NCBI RefSeq assembly: GCF_000025265.1 | Contig: NC_013739.1 | Coordinates: forward strand, 2,046,001 to 2,110,000 | DNA: 64,000 nucleotides | Direction of reading: 5' to 3' | Origin: Conexibacter woesei DSM 14684 | GTDB lineage: Bacteria > Actinomycetota > Thermoleophilia > Solirubrobacterales > Solirubrobacteraceae | Shown: positions 15,313-24,700 of the stretch, one piece after another | Position numbering within the stretch: the stretch's first letter is position 1 | Layout: every line of letters starts with the position of its first letter | Translations under genes and position numbers: made by a program | Notes under the pieces: model-generated | The model's input: only the letters and a program-made list of their open reading frames with translations | Database searches by the model: none | What the model was told of the DNA's origin: nothing

Positions 15313-17850
15313 CTACTCCTGGAAGCGCAGCCGTGGCGGCACGCGGGCGGCGAGATAGCCCGGCAGCGCGACGATCGCGAGGGACAGCAGGAGGACCAAG
15401 GCCACGAGCGAGAGCATGTGGCCGATCTGGAGTGAGAACGGCGCGGGGTACCCGGTCGTCAGCTCCAGCCAGCGGTTGCCGAGGAGATGGCCGTAGACGC
15501 CCGCGGCGACACCGACGAGGCAGCCGACGGCAAGCACGCTCGCGCCCTCGTAGAGCAGCATGCCGCCGATCTGGCGGCGCTTGACGCCTTCGAGCTTGTA
15601 GGCGGCGAGGAGTCTGCGGCGGTCCCAGACCGATGCGCTCATCGCGACGGCGAGCGCGAGCGCGGAGGCGATCAGCAGCAGGGCGGAGATCTGGGTCAGC
15701 CGCGTCAGCCCTTGGTTGAGCAGCCCTTCGAACTCGGCGAGCAGCTCGGCTCTCGTCTGGATGTCCAAGGCGTCTGCCCGGCTGCCGAGGGCTTCCGCGA
15801 TCGTGCGTTTCGCGGCGGCTGCGGTCGTGCCCGGCGTGAGGTCGATCTCGATCGCCGATGGGTCAGTGGTCTGCCATGCCCGCGCGTAGTCGTCGGCGTT
15901 GAGGATCACAGCGCCCGGTCCCCAGCTCAGGTTCGACACGAGCGCGGCGATTCTGAGCTGCAGCTCTCCTTGCGGCGTCGGCAGCGTGACGCTGTCGCCG
16001 ATGCCGACTCCTTGGCTCTTTGCGAGCACGCCCGAGACGGCCGCTGCGCCGCCGCGCCGCACCTGCTCGGTCGCTGCGGTTGCGTTGCCCTCGACGATCT
16101 GCGAGGCGGGGACGATCGTCGCGTCGTCTCTAGGCCGGGCGATCAGCCAGATCCGCCGTGAGCCGCTGTCGACCATCCCGCCCTGGTAGTGGCGAACGGC
16201 GCTGATGCCCGGGGCGTCGCGGAGGCGTCTCACGGCCGGGTCGGTGATCGTGAACGTGTCGGTCGTGAGGCTCTGGCCGGCGGTGGTGATCCACATGTCG
16301 GCGGTGCGCAGGTGGTCGGCGTAGCCGGCCTGCAACCCGCTGACGAGGTCGTTGCGTGCGCCGCCGATCGCGACGTTCCCGATCACGGCGACCGCCGCGA
16401 TCGACGCGACGGCGACCGACCGCGTCATCGATGCACGGGCGCTCATCACGGCGATCATCAGCAGCTTCAGGTTCAGCCGTTCGGCGATCCAGTCGAGCAG
16501 CCACATGCAGCCGGCGAAGATCGCCGGCATCGCTGCCAGTGCCGCGACGGTCAGGACCAGCACGCCGACGACCGCGGCGCTGGGCTCGATCGCGACGCCG
16601 ATCGCGGTGACGAACAGCAGCACGATCGCAACGCCCAGCAGGACCAGGCGCTGTCGCATGCTGATGCCTTCTCCGGGCTCGCCTTCCTCGTCGTACGCTG
16701 CCTCGAGGTTGCCGCGCGAGAAGGCGTCCAGCAGGGGGCGTCCGCCCGCCACAAGCGCTGCGAGGACGCCGGCGGCGAACGCCAGGATGACGGCGCTTGC
16801 CGGGACGACTCGCTGCGTGCCGATCGGGAACGTGAAGGCGAGGTAGCCGGGCACGCCGTCGAAGACGGTGCGCGAGAGGAAGTCTCCGGCGAGCAGGCCC
16901 GCGGCGGACGCGACGACGCCGAGGATCAGTGCCTGCGAACCGATGACTGCCGTCACCTGCCCGACCGAGGCACCCTGGGTGCGCAGCTCCGCGACGAAGC
17001 GTCGCCGGTCAGGGACGGTGAGCAGCATCGCGTTGAATGCGAACAGCACGGCGACCATCGCGCTGATCGCCGAGAACAGCGCGGTCGACTGATCGTTGGC
17101 TTCCGTCGCCTTCTGCAGACGTCTGACCATGACGTCGGCGTCGCCGACGTCGAAGCGGCCGTCGGCCAGCGTGCGCAGCGCGGCTCGCGCCTCGCCGGCA
17201 GCTCCGGGTTGGGCGCGGACGAAGATCGACGTGACGCGTCCTCTCATCCCGCTGATCTCCTGCGCGTACTCGATCCGTGCGACCGCCAGCGGGCTGCGAG
17301 AGACGTCGCCGATCTGGTCGGCGCCGAGCACCGCGGCGATCGGCACGCGGACGGGCCGGCCGCCGATAGCGACTGTTGCGGTGCTGCCTGCTTGGAGGCC
17401 GGTGGCGCGCGCCAGCTCGCTCGGCAGCACGATCCCGCGCTCGGGCAGCGACAGTCCGCTCTCACCGAAGTTCCGCGTGAGCGTTCCGCCGAGCGTCGCG
17501 AGACTGGGCTCCACGCCGAACAGCTCGAACGGTTGGCTCTCACTCGGTCCGACGAGGATCGCGCGTCGCTCCAACACGGGTGCCGCGACGTCGACGCCCG
17601 GGGTCGCGCGGACCGCGGTCACCGCTCTTGTGTTCAACCCGTCCGAGGCGACGGACGTGACGTGCATGTCGGCGCTGCCGACGATGCCGGACAGCAGCTT
17701 GTCGACCGAGCCGGTGATGCTCGTGTTCGCGACCTGGACGGCGAACAGCAGCGCGACCCCGGCCGCGATGCCGACGCCGGCGAGCAGCTCCTGGAACGGG
17801 TGCGCGCGAAGCCGCCAGCCGTACAGGTAGAGGAGGGTGCGCAGCTTCAT
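15313..17850 (-). CDS. FtsX/MacB-type ABC transporter permease
   Basis: This 845-residue membrane protein has a first transmembrane segment at GVGIAAGVALLFAVQVA, a large extracytoplasmic domain (about residues 45-235), a first FtsX block (LFSAISAMVAVLFAFNAMLL ... GSQALILGVVASAAGLLAG), middle membrane segments near residues 400-450, a second extracytoplasmic domain, and a C-terminal FtsX block ending ARVPPRLRFQE. This duplicated layout is that of SalY/MacB/LolE-like permeases that move lipids, peptides or antibiotics out of the membrane. The start overlaps the stop of the ATPase at 17847 (ATGA), so the two form a transporter. Confidence 0.9.
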   Translation of the reverse strand: MKLRTLLYLYGWRLRAHPFQELLAGVGIAAGVALLFAVQVANTSITGSVDKLLSGIVGSADMHVTSVASDGLNTRAVTAVRATPGVDVAAPVLERRAILVGPSESQPFELFGVEPSLATLGGTLTRNFGESGLSLPERGIVLPSELARATGLQAGSTATVAIGGRPVRVPIAAVLGADQIGDVSRSPLAVARIEYAQEISGMRGRVTSIFVRAQPGAAGEARAALRTLADGRFDVGDADVMVRRLQKATEANDQSTALFSAISAMVAVLFAFNAMLLTVPDRRRFVAELRTQGASVGQVTAVIGSQALILGVVASAAGLLAGDFLSRTVFDGVPGYLAFTFPIGTQRVVPASAVILAFAAGVLAALVAGGRPLLDAFSRGNLEAAYDEEGEPGEGISMRQRLVLLGVAIVLLFVTAIGVAIEPSAAVVGVLVLTVAALAAMPAIFAGCMWLLDWIAERLNLKLLMIAVMSARASMTRSVAVASIAAVAVIGNVAIGGARNDLVSGLQAGYADHLRTADMWITTAGQSLTTDTFTITDPAVRRLRDAPGISAVRHYQGGMVDSGSRRIWLIARPRDDATIVPASQIVEGNATAATEQVRRGGAAAVSGVLAKSQGVGIGDSVTLPTPQGELQLRIAALVSNLSWGPGAVILNADDYARAWQTTDPSAIEIDLTPGTTAAAAKRTIAEALGSRADALDIQTRAELLAEFEGLLNQGLTRLTQISALLLIASALALAVAMSASVWDRRRLLAAYKLEGVKRRQIGGMLLYEGASVLAVGCLVGVAAGVYGHLLGNRWLELTTGYPAPFSLQIGHMLSLVALVLLLSLAIVALPGYLAARVPPRLRFQE

Positions 17851-18563
17851 GCGCGCGCGACGTCAGGTCCGCGGTCAGCGGGCAGGTGGTCCGCACGCTC
17901 GGTGAGGACGCCGTCACGGAGGTCGCAGACGCGGTCGGCGAACGCGGCCGCGTCGGGATCGTGCGTCGCGAGCAGCATCCCGACGCCGCGCTCGTGGCAG
18001 ATCCCGGACAGCAGCGCGAGCGTCGCCCGGCCGCGTTCGGTGTCGAGGCTGGCGGTCGGCTCGTCGGCGAGGATCAGCTTCGGTTCCCCGGCGAGCGCGC
18101 GAGCGATCACGACGCGCTGCTGCTCGCCCATCGACAGCTTCGACGGCGTGTGTCTGGCGCGCTTCTCCAGACCGACCCGCTTCAGCCACTCCATCGCGTG
18201 CAGCTTCGCGCGTCGCGGGGTCCATCCGGCGAACAGCAGCTTCATCGCTGCGTTGTCGAGCGCGGAGGTTCCGGGATGGAGGTAGAACCGCTGGAAGACG
18301 AACCCGAGCGAGCGACGGTAGCTGGCGGCGTCGGCGTAGGAGAGCGTCGCGAGGTCGACACCGCCGAAGCGGACGGTGCCGCGATCGGGCGTCTGAGTGC
18401 CGGCGGCCAGCTCCAGCAGCGTCGTCTTGCCCGATCCGCTCGGGCCGTAGAGCGCCACGATCTCGCCCGGCAGGACGGTCAGGGAGACGCCGTCGACGGC
18501 GCGGACGATCTCGCCGCCGGTCGTGTAGTGCTTGGCTACGGCGTCCAGCTCGAGCGCGGTCAC
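17847..18563 (-). CDS. ABC transporter ATP-binding protein (canonical, LolD/MacB type)
   Basis: This 238-residue ATPase has all catalytic motifs: Walker A GPSGSGKTT, Q-loop in FVFQRFYLH, signature LSMGEQQRV, Walker B LILADEPTASLD and H-loop ATHD. It therefore powers the permease encoded directly downstream, whose start it overlaps. Its own start overlaps the stop of the ATPase at 18560. It is the only complete ATPase in the island, so the two atypical paralogues (13446, 18560) may pair with it or regulate it. Confidence 0.94.
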   Translation of the reverse strand: MTALELDAVAKHYTTGGEIVRAVDGVSLTVLPGEIVALYGPSGSGKTTLLELAAGTQTPDRGTVRFGGVDLATLSYADAASYRRSLGFVFQRFYLHPGTSALDNAAMKLLFAGWTPRRAKLHAMEWLKRVGLEKRARHTPSKLSMGEQQRVVIARALAGEPKLILADEPTASLDTERGRATLALLSGICHERGVGMLLATHDPDAAAFADRVCDLRDGVLTERADHLPADRGPDVARA

Positions 18564-19348
18564 TCCGACGATTCCTCGACCGTGGGGAAGGGGACGACGC
18601 GCCCGGTGGTTCGTTCAGGAACGCGCAGCTGTCCGCTGCCGTCGAGCGACATGATCCGATCGGCGCCACGCAGCATCGTCACCTCGCGCGAGCCGACCAG
18701 CAGGGCCATCCCGCGCCGGCCGCGCGCGAGCGAGACCAGCAGCGTCCGCAGCGCCTGCTGCTCGGCGTCGCTGCTACCGCCGCCGGGGTCGTCGACGATC
18801 AGCAGTCTGGGGTCACGCACGAGCGCGCGGGCGAGCGCGAGGCGCGTGAGCGCGTCGGGCGGCAGCTCATGCGGTGCGGCGTCGACGAACGCTTCGGCGG
18901 CGACCTGCACTGCCGCTTCCCGTGCCTTCGAAAGCGCTTCGGATACCGGCGTGCCAGTGATGAGCAGGGGCAGCGCGATGTGGTCCAGCATCGGCTTGCC
19001 GGGCGCCGCTCGCCACGCCTGTGTCTGCGCGACGAACGCGATCTCACGCAGCCGGCGCGTCCGCTCGCGGCGCGGCAGCTCGGCGACTGGCCGACCACAC
19101 CATGTCACCGCGCCGCTGTCGGGCAGCTCGATCCCGGCCGCGATCCGCAGCAGCGTCGTCTTCCCGCTGCGTCGCGGACCGCGCAGACCGACATATTCGT
19201 CGCGTCCGAGATCGAAGGAGATCGCGTCGAGCACGGCCTCGACGCGGCGACCGCTGCGCCGGTGCTTGGAGGCGCGCTCGACCGTCAGCAGAGGCGCCGC
19301 GCTGGCAGCGGGCGTCGCGTGGCGCGCGAAACTCTCCGAAGTCCCCAA
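18560..19348 (-). CDS. ABC-type ATPase lacking signature and H-loop
   Basis: This 262-residue protein keeps Walker A (GPRRSGKTT) but where LSGGQ should be it reads LPPDALTRLALARAL. Walker B reads LLIVDDPGGGS, with Asp for the catalytic Glu, and the H-loop region is LLVGSREV without His. ATP binding is likely and hydrolysis doubtful. It is the first gene of the three-gene minus-strand transporter operon, coupled to the canonical ATPase. An asymmetric pair of one active and one degenerate ATPase is known in other ABC systems; that it applies here is inference. Confidence 0.83.
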   Translation of the reverse strand: MGTSESFARHATPAASAAPLLTVERASKHRRSGRRVEAVLDAISFDLGRDEYVGLRGPRRSGKTTLLRIAAGIELPDSGAVTWCGRPVAELPRRERTRRLREIAFVAQTQAWRAAPGKPMLDHIALPLLITGTPVSEALSKAREAAVQVAAEAFVDAAPHELPPDALTRLALARALVRDPRLLIVDDPGGGSSDAEQQALRTLLVSLARGRRGMALLVGSREVTMLRGADRIMSLDGSGQLRVPERTTGRVVPFPTVEESSE

Positions 19349-19424
19349 GATGAGAAATGCTCCCGTCTTCCAGACTATTCAACCTCGTCTTGCTGGCGCA
19401 ACTTGCTGCGTGACACCACACGCT

Positions 19425-19441
19425 CTATTCACGGCTTGAAC
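19425..19441. promoter_or_regulatory. Operator-like sequence, copy 2
   Basis: This site reads CTATTCA-CGG-CTTGAAC, identical to the minus strand of 12690-12706 outside the 3-base centre. It lies between the divergent transporter operon (start 19348) and the plus-strand gene at 19553, where it could control both. A further CTATTCA occurs at 19375-19381 without the second half. A shared regulator (PadR or XRE of the island) is the simplest explanation. Confidence 0.45.
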
Positions 19442-19552
19442 CTTCGAGCGCGACACTGGTTTCCAGTCAGTGGTGGAACGAGAGTTGCGCTGCATGTTCC
19501 CCGTGCACCGACCAAGCCCCCAGCCCCCGCGACCGACTGGATCCATGCGCGG

Positions 19553-20299
19553 ATGCTCGCCACGAGAGTTCCCCCTCTCGATCCCGGCGAGCTCAGCGCA
19601 CTCAGTCGCCGACAGGCTGGGCCAGCCGCGGCCCCGGCACCACGCGACTCCCCCTCAGCGTGGTCGCCGGGGTCGCACGCCCTTCCGCTCGTCGTGCTCG
19701 TGACGCAGCCGGCGCACGACAAGGCCGGCGCGACGCTGCGCTGGGTCGAGCTGGCGGAGTCCCTGCGCAGCACCGAGGTCTTGGCCCTGCACGGGCAAGC
19801 GCTGCTGCGCGGCGTCGACCCAGACATCTCGACGACTTCCTCAGTCAACCTCTCCACGAGAGACGTGGCGGACCTCAAGGAGATCTGCGACAAGGTCGCC
19901 GACCGTGCCGACCGCCTCCAGACGCTGATCGCGCAGCTCGCGGCAGCGGAGTTCGAGGTCAAGCGACGCGACCTCGAGCGCGACGCCGCAGCCGCGCTTG
20001 CCGCCGGCGTCGCGGACGTCGCCCGAGTCGAGGTCCTCGCGCGCTGCCTCTCCGTGAAAGAGGGCTTTCGCGCGCTGGCGGAGATGCTCCGCTGCACCGA
20101 CTTCCACACGTCCTGGCAGCACACGACCGTCGGTCATGTGCTCGGCTCGTTCCGCGACGCCGACGCGCATTTCGTCCGCCGCCTCACCGCACAGGCGCTT
20201 CTCTCTCCAGAAGCCGAGTTCGACACCTGCGACCGCGAGCAGATCGCTCGCCTCGCGACCGTCCTCGAAGAGCACGCCGCGACCGCGCGATGCCGGTAG
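19553..20299 (+). CDS. Protein of unknown function
   Basis: This 248-residue protein is not recognised. It has no signal peptide or clear membrane segment. The region from about residue 110 to 175 is rich in Glu, Lys, Arg and Ala with heptad-like spacing (LKEICDKVADRADRL ... EFEVKRRDLERDAAAAL) and probably forms long helices or a coiled coil. The ATG at 19553 is the first in frame and lacks a clear ribosome binding site, so the N-terminus is uncertain. It starts a plus-strand series with the ArsR-like regulator and cis-prenyltransferase, divergent from the transporter operon. Confidence 0.6.
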   Translation: MLATRVPPLDPGELSALSRRQAGPAAAPAPRDSPSAWSPGSHALPLVVLVTQPAHDKAGATLRWVELAESLRSTEVLALHGQALLRGVDPDISTTSSVNLSTRDVADLKEICDKVADRADRLQTLIAQLAAAEFEVKRRDLERDAAAALAAGVADVARVEVLARCLSVKEGFRALAEMLRCTDFHTSWQHTTVGHVLGSFRDADAHFVRRLTAQALLSPEAEFDTCDREQIARLATVLEEHAATARCR

Positions 20300-20321
20300 C
20301 GGAGGATGCGCCGACGTCGCC

Positions 20322-20630
20322 ATGGGGAACCGCCCGAGACCTGCTGACCCCTTCGCGATCGACACGCGCCTCGCGAGAGCGCTGGCCCACCCGGTGCGCG
20401 TGAGGATCCTCGGCTACCTCCGCGAGCGCGGTGCAGCGAGCCCGAGCGAGCTCGCGAAGGCGTGGGACGTCTCCATCAACCTGCTGGCGTACCACTTCCG
20501 CCGGCTGCATACGCTGGGCCTGATCCGCGTTTCGAAGCGCATACAGCGGCGCGGCGCGATCGAGCACCGCTACTCCCTCACTGCCGAGGCGCCCGGCGAA
20601 GAACCGCTCACCGTCCGTCTGATCCGATGA
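20322..20630 (+). CDS. ArsR-like winged-helix regulator
   Basis: This 102-residue protein has a compact ArsR/HTH_20-type DNA-binding domain: RLARALAHPVRVRILGYLRERG, SPSELAKAWDVSINLLAYHFRRL as helix-turn-helix, then a basic wing (SKRIQRRGAIEHRYSL). No metal-binding Cys cluster is present, so it is not a classical metal sensor. GGAGG lies 16 bases before the ATG, further than usual. The stop overlaps the cis-prenyltransferase start (ATGA), which implies joint expression. Confidence 0.82.
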   Translation: MGNRPRPADPFAIDTRLARALAHPVRVRILGYLRERGAASPSELAKAWDVSINLLAYHFRRLHTLGLIRVSKRIQRRGAIEHRYSLTAEAPGEEPLTVRLIR

Positions 20631-21292
20631 ACGAACCACACGCACCGGCTCCAGCCACGGTCGCGATCATCACGGACGGCAACGGCCGCTGGGCGCAGCA
20701 GCGCGGGCTTCCGGTCTGGGAGGGCCATCGAGCAGGAGCGGAGAACGTCCGCAGCCGGCTGCGCGACGCCGCGGAACTCGGAATCGAGCAGCTGTCGATC
20801 TACGCTTTCTCGACCGAGAACTGGACCCGTGATGACGACGAGATCGCCGCACTCATGGGGCTCATGCGGCTCTACATCGAGCACGAGACGCCGACGCTGC
20901 ACGCCGAAGGCGTGCGCATGCGCTTCATCGGCCGTCGCACCGCACCGGTTCCGCGGGATGTGGTCGAGCTGATGTCATGGGCTGAGCGGCTGACGCAGCA
21001 CAACAGACGCATCACGTTCTTCATCCCGTTCAACTACGGCGGGCGAGCCGAGATCGTCGACGCCGCCCGCAGCTTTACGGGCACGACCGAGGCCGAGTTC
21101 GCCGCGCAGCTCTACGCGCCCGAGCTGCGCCCGCCCGAGGTCGTGATCCGCACGGGAGGAGAGCGCCGGATCTCCAACTACCTCATCTGGCATATCGCGA
21201 CTTCGCAGCTCGTGTTCCGCGACGAGCTCTGGCCGGACTTCACACGCGAGGCGCTGCTCGACGCGCTCGCGGCCTGCCCGCGCCCCGCATGA
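20627..21292 (+). CDS. cis-Prenyltransferase (UppS-like Z-prenyl diphosphate synthase)
   Basis: This 221-residue enzyme condenses isopentenyl diphosphate onto an allylic diphosphate with Z geometry. Conserved motifs are ITDGNGRWAQQRGLP with catalytic Asp17, STENWTR, and RTGGERRISNYLIWH, followed by ELWPDF. It is shorter than typical undecaprenyl diphosphate synthases (about 240-260 residues) and sits in an accessory cluster between two winged-helix genes, so it is likely an extra prenyl synthase rather than the housekeeping one. It may supply the DUF2600 terpene synthase at 14077. Product chain length cannot be read from the sequence. Confidence 0.9.
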   Translation: MNEPHAPAPATVAIITDGNGRWAQQRGLPVWEGHRAGAENVRSRLRDAAELGIEQLSIYAFSTENWTRDDDEIAALMGLMRLYIEHETPTLHAEGVRMRFIGRRTAPVPRDVVELMSWAERLTQHNRRITFFIPFNYGGRAEIVDAARSFTGTTEAEFAAQLYAPELRPPEVVIRTGGERRISNYLIWHIATSQLVFRDELWPDFTREALLDALAACPRPA

Positions 21293-21528
21293 GCGACAGC
21301 GACGACCAGCTCCAGCGAGCCGTGCTCGACCGGCTGCTCGACATCGGCCAGCTCAGCATCGAGGAGCTGATCCGCGACCTGACCGCCGAGACCGGCGAGT
21401 TCGCAGAGAGCGACCCGATCGAGCGCGCCGTCCGCGAGCTCGTGCGTGCAGGGCTTGCGCACCGCCACGGTCCGTTCGCGATGCCTACCCGGGCGGCTGT
21501 GCGGTTCAGCGAGTTGGGCGATGGGTGA
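21289..21528 (+). CDS. Small winged-helix-like protein
   Basis: This 79-residue protein (LQRAVLDRLLDIGQLSIEEL, then ERAVRELVRAGLAHRHG) has the helix pattern of a winged-helix domain and nothing else. Its ATG overlaps the cis-prenyltransferase stop (ATGA), so it is the last gene of that operon. It may be a regulator or an anti-regulator of the ArsR-like protein; no specific function is recognised. Confidence 0.68.
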   Translation: MSDSDDQLQRAVLDRLLDIGQLSIEELIRDLTAETGEFAESDPIERAVRELVRAGLAHRHGPFAMPTRAAVRFSELGDG

Positions 21529-21718
21529 AATGGCCTTGACGGTCGAACGCTCGGTGAACGTGTGTGGCTTGGTCAGCGACCGCCGGATCGCCGCGGCATC
21601 GGTGTCGGTCCGCCCTTCGATAGCCCGCACCGTTGCGGCCGGTTCTCGACCGTGCCGTGGAACGCAGAAACCGGCGAGGCTCGCATAGGTTGAGACCCGG
21701 TCCTTTTGCGACTTGGCG

Positions 21719-24700
21719 TCAGTTCTCGGGCGTATTAGGTGCCTGGCGCGCTTCTTCCATAACGGCTCTGTCTTCGGGAAAGCCGCTGTTGACCAGTCGT
21801 CTCTCGAAGGCCGTTGCCGCCCCCCTGAGCCGCGACGAACGGCTTGAGCGTCCGAGGTGAAGAGCCGCACGGACGACAGGGGCGCGGTCTCGGGTGTTGT
21901 CGCGGGGGAGGCTGGCGTCGCGTTCGATCAGCGCATTCATGAGCGGTTCGGCTAGTTCGACGCGCAGCCTGCTCAAGCTGGCAGCGATCCGGGCAACGCG
22001 TTCGAGCGACACCTGCTGGTCTTGAACCCAGACTGTCAACTGCTGCGCAAGTTGCGAACGCTGCTCTTTGTTGAAGTTATCAGCCAGCTGCGTGAGCATC
22101 GCTGCCGCTCGATCGGCGTCGTCCTCGGAAGGAGAGACGAGGTCGGCGTGCGCTGTGCCGAGCCAGGTGGACAGGGCATCCGTTGCGCCGCGCTGCGCTG
22201 CCGTGGCGAGGATCGCGCTTCTAGCGGTGTCGCGGCTGACGTGCTGGGGTTCGCTTCTGAAGATGGTCCAGACAACGGAAGCAAGCCGCGCGGCAGCATC
22301 GGCGGATGCATGAGGCAGAATCTCCGGCATCATGTTCAGAAGGGCGACCGCTGTCTCGGTATCGGTTCCGATCTCGAGTCTGGCGGCGATCGTGCTCGCC
22401 ACCGACTCAGCCGACTTCAGCACGAGGGGCTTCTGCGTTTCCCAGACGACTTGGATCGTTTCGGCGTATCCGTTCGATGCGGACGCTGACAGCACCTCAG
22501 CAACGTGATCGGGCGCATGTTCGGCGTCTATGGTTGAGATGGCCGCGATGATCTCTCGCGCTTCCTGAGCGTTCCCGTGAAGCGATGTGCGCAGCTGGAT
22601 CGCCAGATGATGGTAGAAGCTCCCTGTGTTCTCTACCGAAGGGGTGCCTATCGGGAGCGCGCCAGCATTGATCGCGTTCGCGAGAGCCATCGTCTGGGTC
22701 GCAAACTGCTGCACTACGTGGTCCCCGACATCTCCTTGGTTGCCATCAGCTGACTGAAAGAGCTTGAAGCCGAGCGCTGCCCACTCGTGCTCGTCAGGGT
22801 CAGCGGGAGATGGCTCGCGGTCCTTCGTGGGCCACAGCCGACCGAGGTGCGAACTGCATCCGGCGGCGAAAGTGTCGACGCTGTACCCGCCGGTCAGCAC
22901 GGCTTCGACGTAATCGCTGCACGGTCTGACGAGGTAGCTCGTGTCCTCGCCATCGGCGTGGTTGATGATGATGTCAGTGAGTCTCGTGCCTACTTCCTCA
23001 GCCGTGGCGAGGGCGACGACGGCCTCTCTGAGTCCGAGAAGCATGATCTCCCACTGCTCGCTGTTGAAGCGAGCCGCGCTCGTGTCCTGGTCAAGCTGTC
23101 GTGTCGCAGCATTAAACCCTTGTTCGATCAACCAGCTGGGATGTGCTCGAACGAGCGGCGTAAGCGTCCCAAAATCTGGGCGTTCCCCCAACTCTGGATC
23201 ACGCTGCTGCTCGGTTTCCAGCCAGCGTCCTATCTGTCGACAAAGCTCTGCGTCGAGACGGCCTTCCGTGAGCGCTCTCGCGAGCACGACGCTTCGCGCC
23301 TTGCTGTGACCGTCCGTGGAGCGGTCTTGAACCAACGCATCGAAGATCCGCTTCCAAATCGCCTTAGCGGCCATAGGTTCAGCCGATTGCGAGGTCGCTG
23401 TCGCGAGGGCTTCGAGCGGAAGCTGGGGAAGCGCCTCCCGCAGGTCGGGTTCGACTGCGGCTCGGCTGAGCACCCTGGCTACCCCAGCCGACTCGCGAAG
23501 CGGCTCGGCTGTGATGGCCGTTTGGATGACGTGTCGCGCGCCGTCGACGTTCCCGGCGTCAAGCTCCTCTTCAACGATGTCGTCGAGCCGCTGGGCATAG
23601 GCAGCACGAGCCGTCGCAGAGATCCCGGAGAAGACCTCCTCCACGAGTCGCGTATTTCCGCCCGTGAGAGCGTCGTGGATTTCGTCATATCGGGGAAGAT
23701 CACGTTCGGCGACGGACCGTCGCAGTCGAACAAACGGTCGAATGCTGTCGACCGAGATATGGCTTGTAGCTCGGAGGAACGCCGCACATTTCCGCCAGTC
23801 CTCTCGACCCCACGACGGCGGTATCGCGTCACTCCCCAAGTCTGCCTGCGCGTGCCATTCCTTCAGCAGCTTCGGAGCGCGTTGCAAGCTCGCAAACGCC
23901 TCCGGCCATTCCTCCTCGATCAAAGCAAGCTTGGCGACCATCGGAAGGTTCTTCGTGATAGGCGGATCGAGTCTCGCAACATGATCGTTGCTGGTCCGCT
24001 CGCGCTCTCGAATCAGCCGTGTTCGCAGCTCCAGGCTGTTCACCCATTGCTTCACACGCCGAGGGTTATGACGCAGTCCGGCGCTCGCGATGCGGACGAG
24101 GTTCGGGAGATCACCAGGAGCATTCCATCGTTCCGCGTAGGCGGTCAGGTGCGCTCTCATGTACTCCCGCATGTCGTCAGGCAACACGGGCCGCATGTGC
24201 ATCGAAGCGTTGAAAAACTTGTGCAGATACTCGTCCGCATAGATCAACGCTTCGCTCTCGTCGGCAAGCGCGGATGTCCGACTGAGAAGGTGTCGCCGCA
24301 GCGCTCGGTCGTCAGCTGCAATCAGGATGACGACCGACGGTGCTGAGTGCGCGTCCCTGCTCGACTCGATGACGGGCTCCAGATATGTCTTCACCGTGTT
24401 GAGGAACATCACCGCGTCCTCAGCGTTGAGACGGTCGAGATTGTCGATGGCGATGACCAGGCGCTCCGCCTTGACGGCTCCGAGCATCCGCGTGAACTGC
24501 TCGGTGAACCGCTCTGGCTCTTCCAAGCGATGCTTGGTGATCGCGTCGCGTGTTACCTCCAGCGTGTTGTCGACGCGCACCAAGATCGCTCCCACGAGAC
24601 CGACGAACGCCAGAAACAACGCCCCGACAGTGGTTGATCTGTAGTTGCTCTGATCGAAGAGATCGCCGGGACCGACGCCGATGACGAACGCAAGGGCGAT

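Noticed and set aside
16189-18285. Long open frame antisense to the FtsX-type permease
   Set aside because: No start signal or motif; the permease and its coupled ATPase on the other strand are unmistakable.
21528-21718. Possible att site or island end opposite tRNA-Pro
   Set aside because: No copy of the tRNA 3' end (GGTTCGAATCC region) was found between 21528 and 21718, and no integrase gene is nearby.
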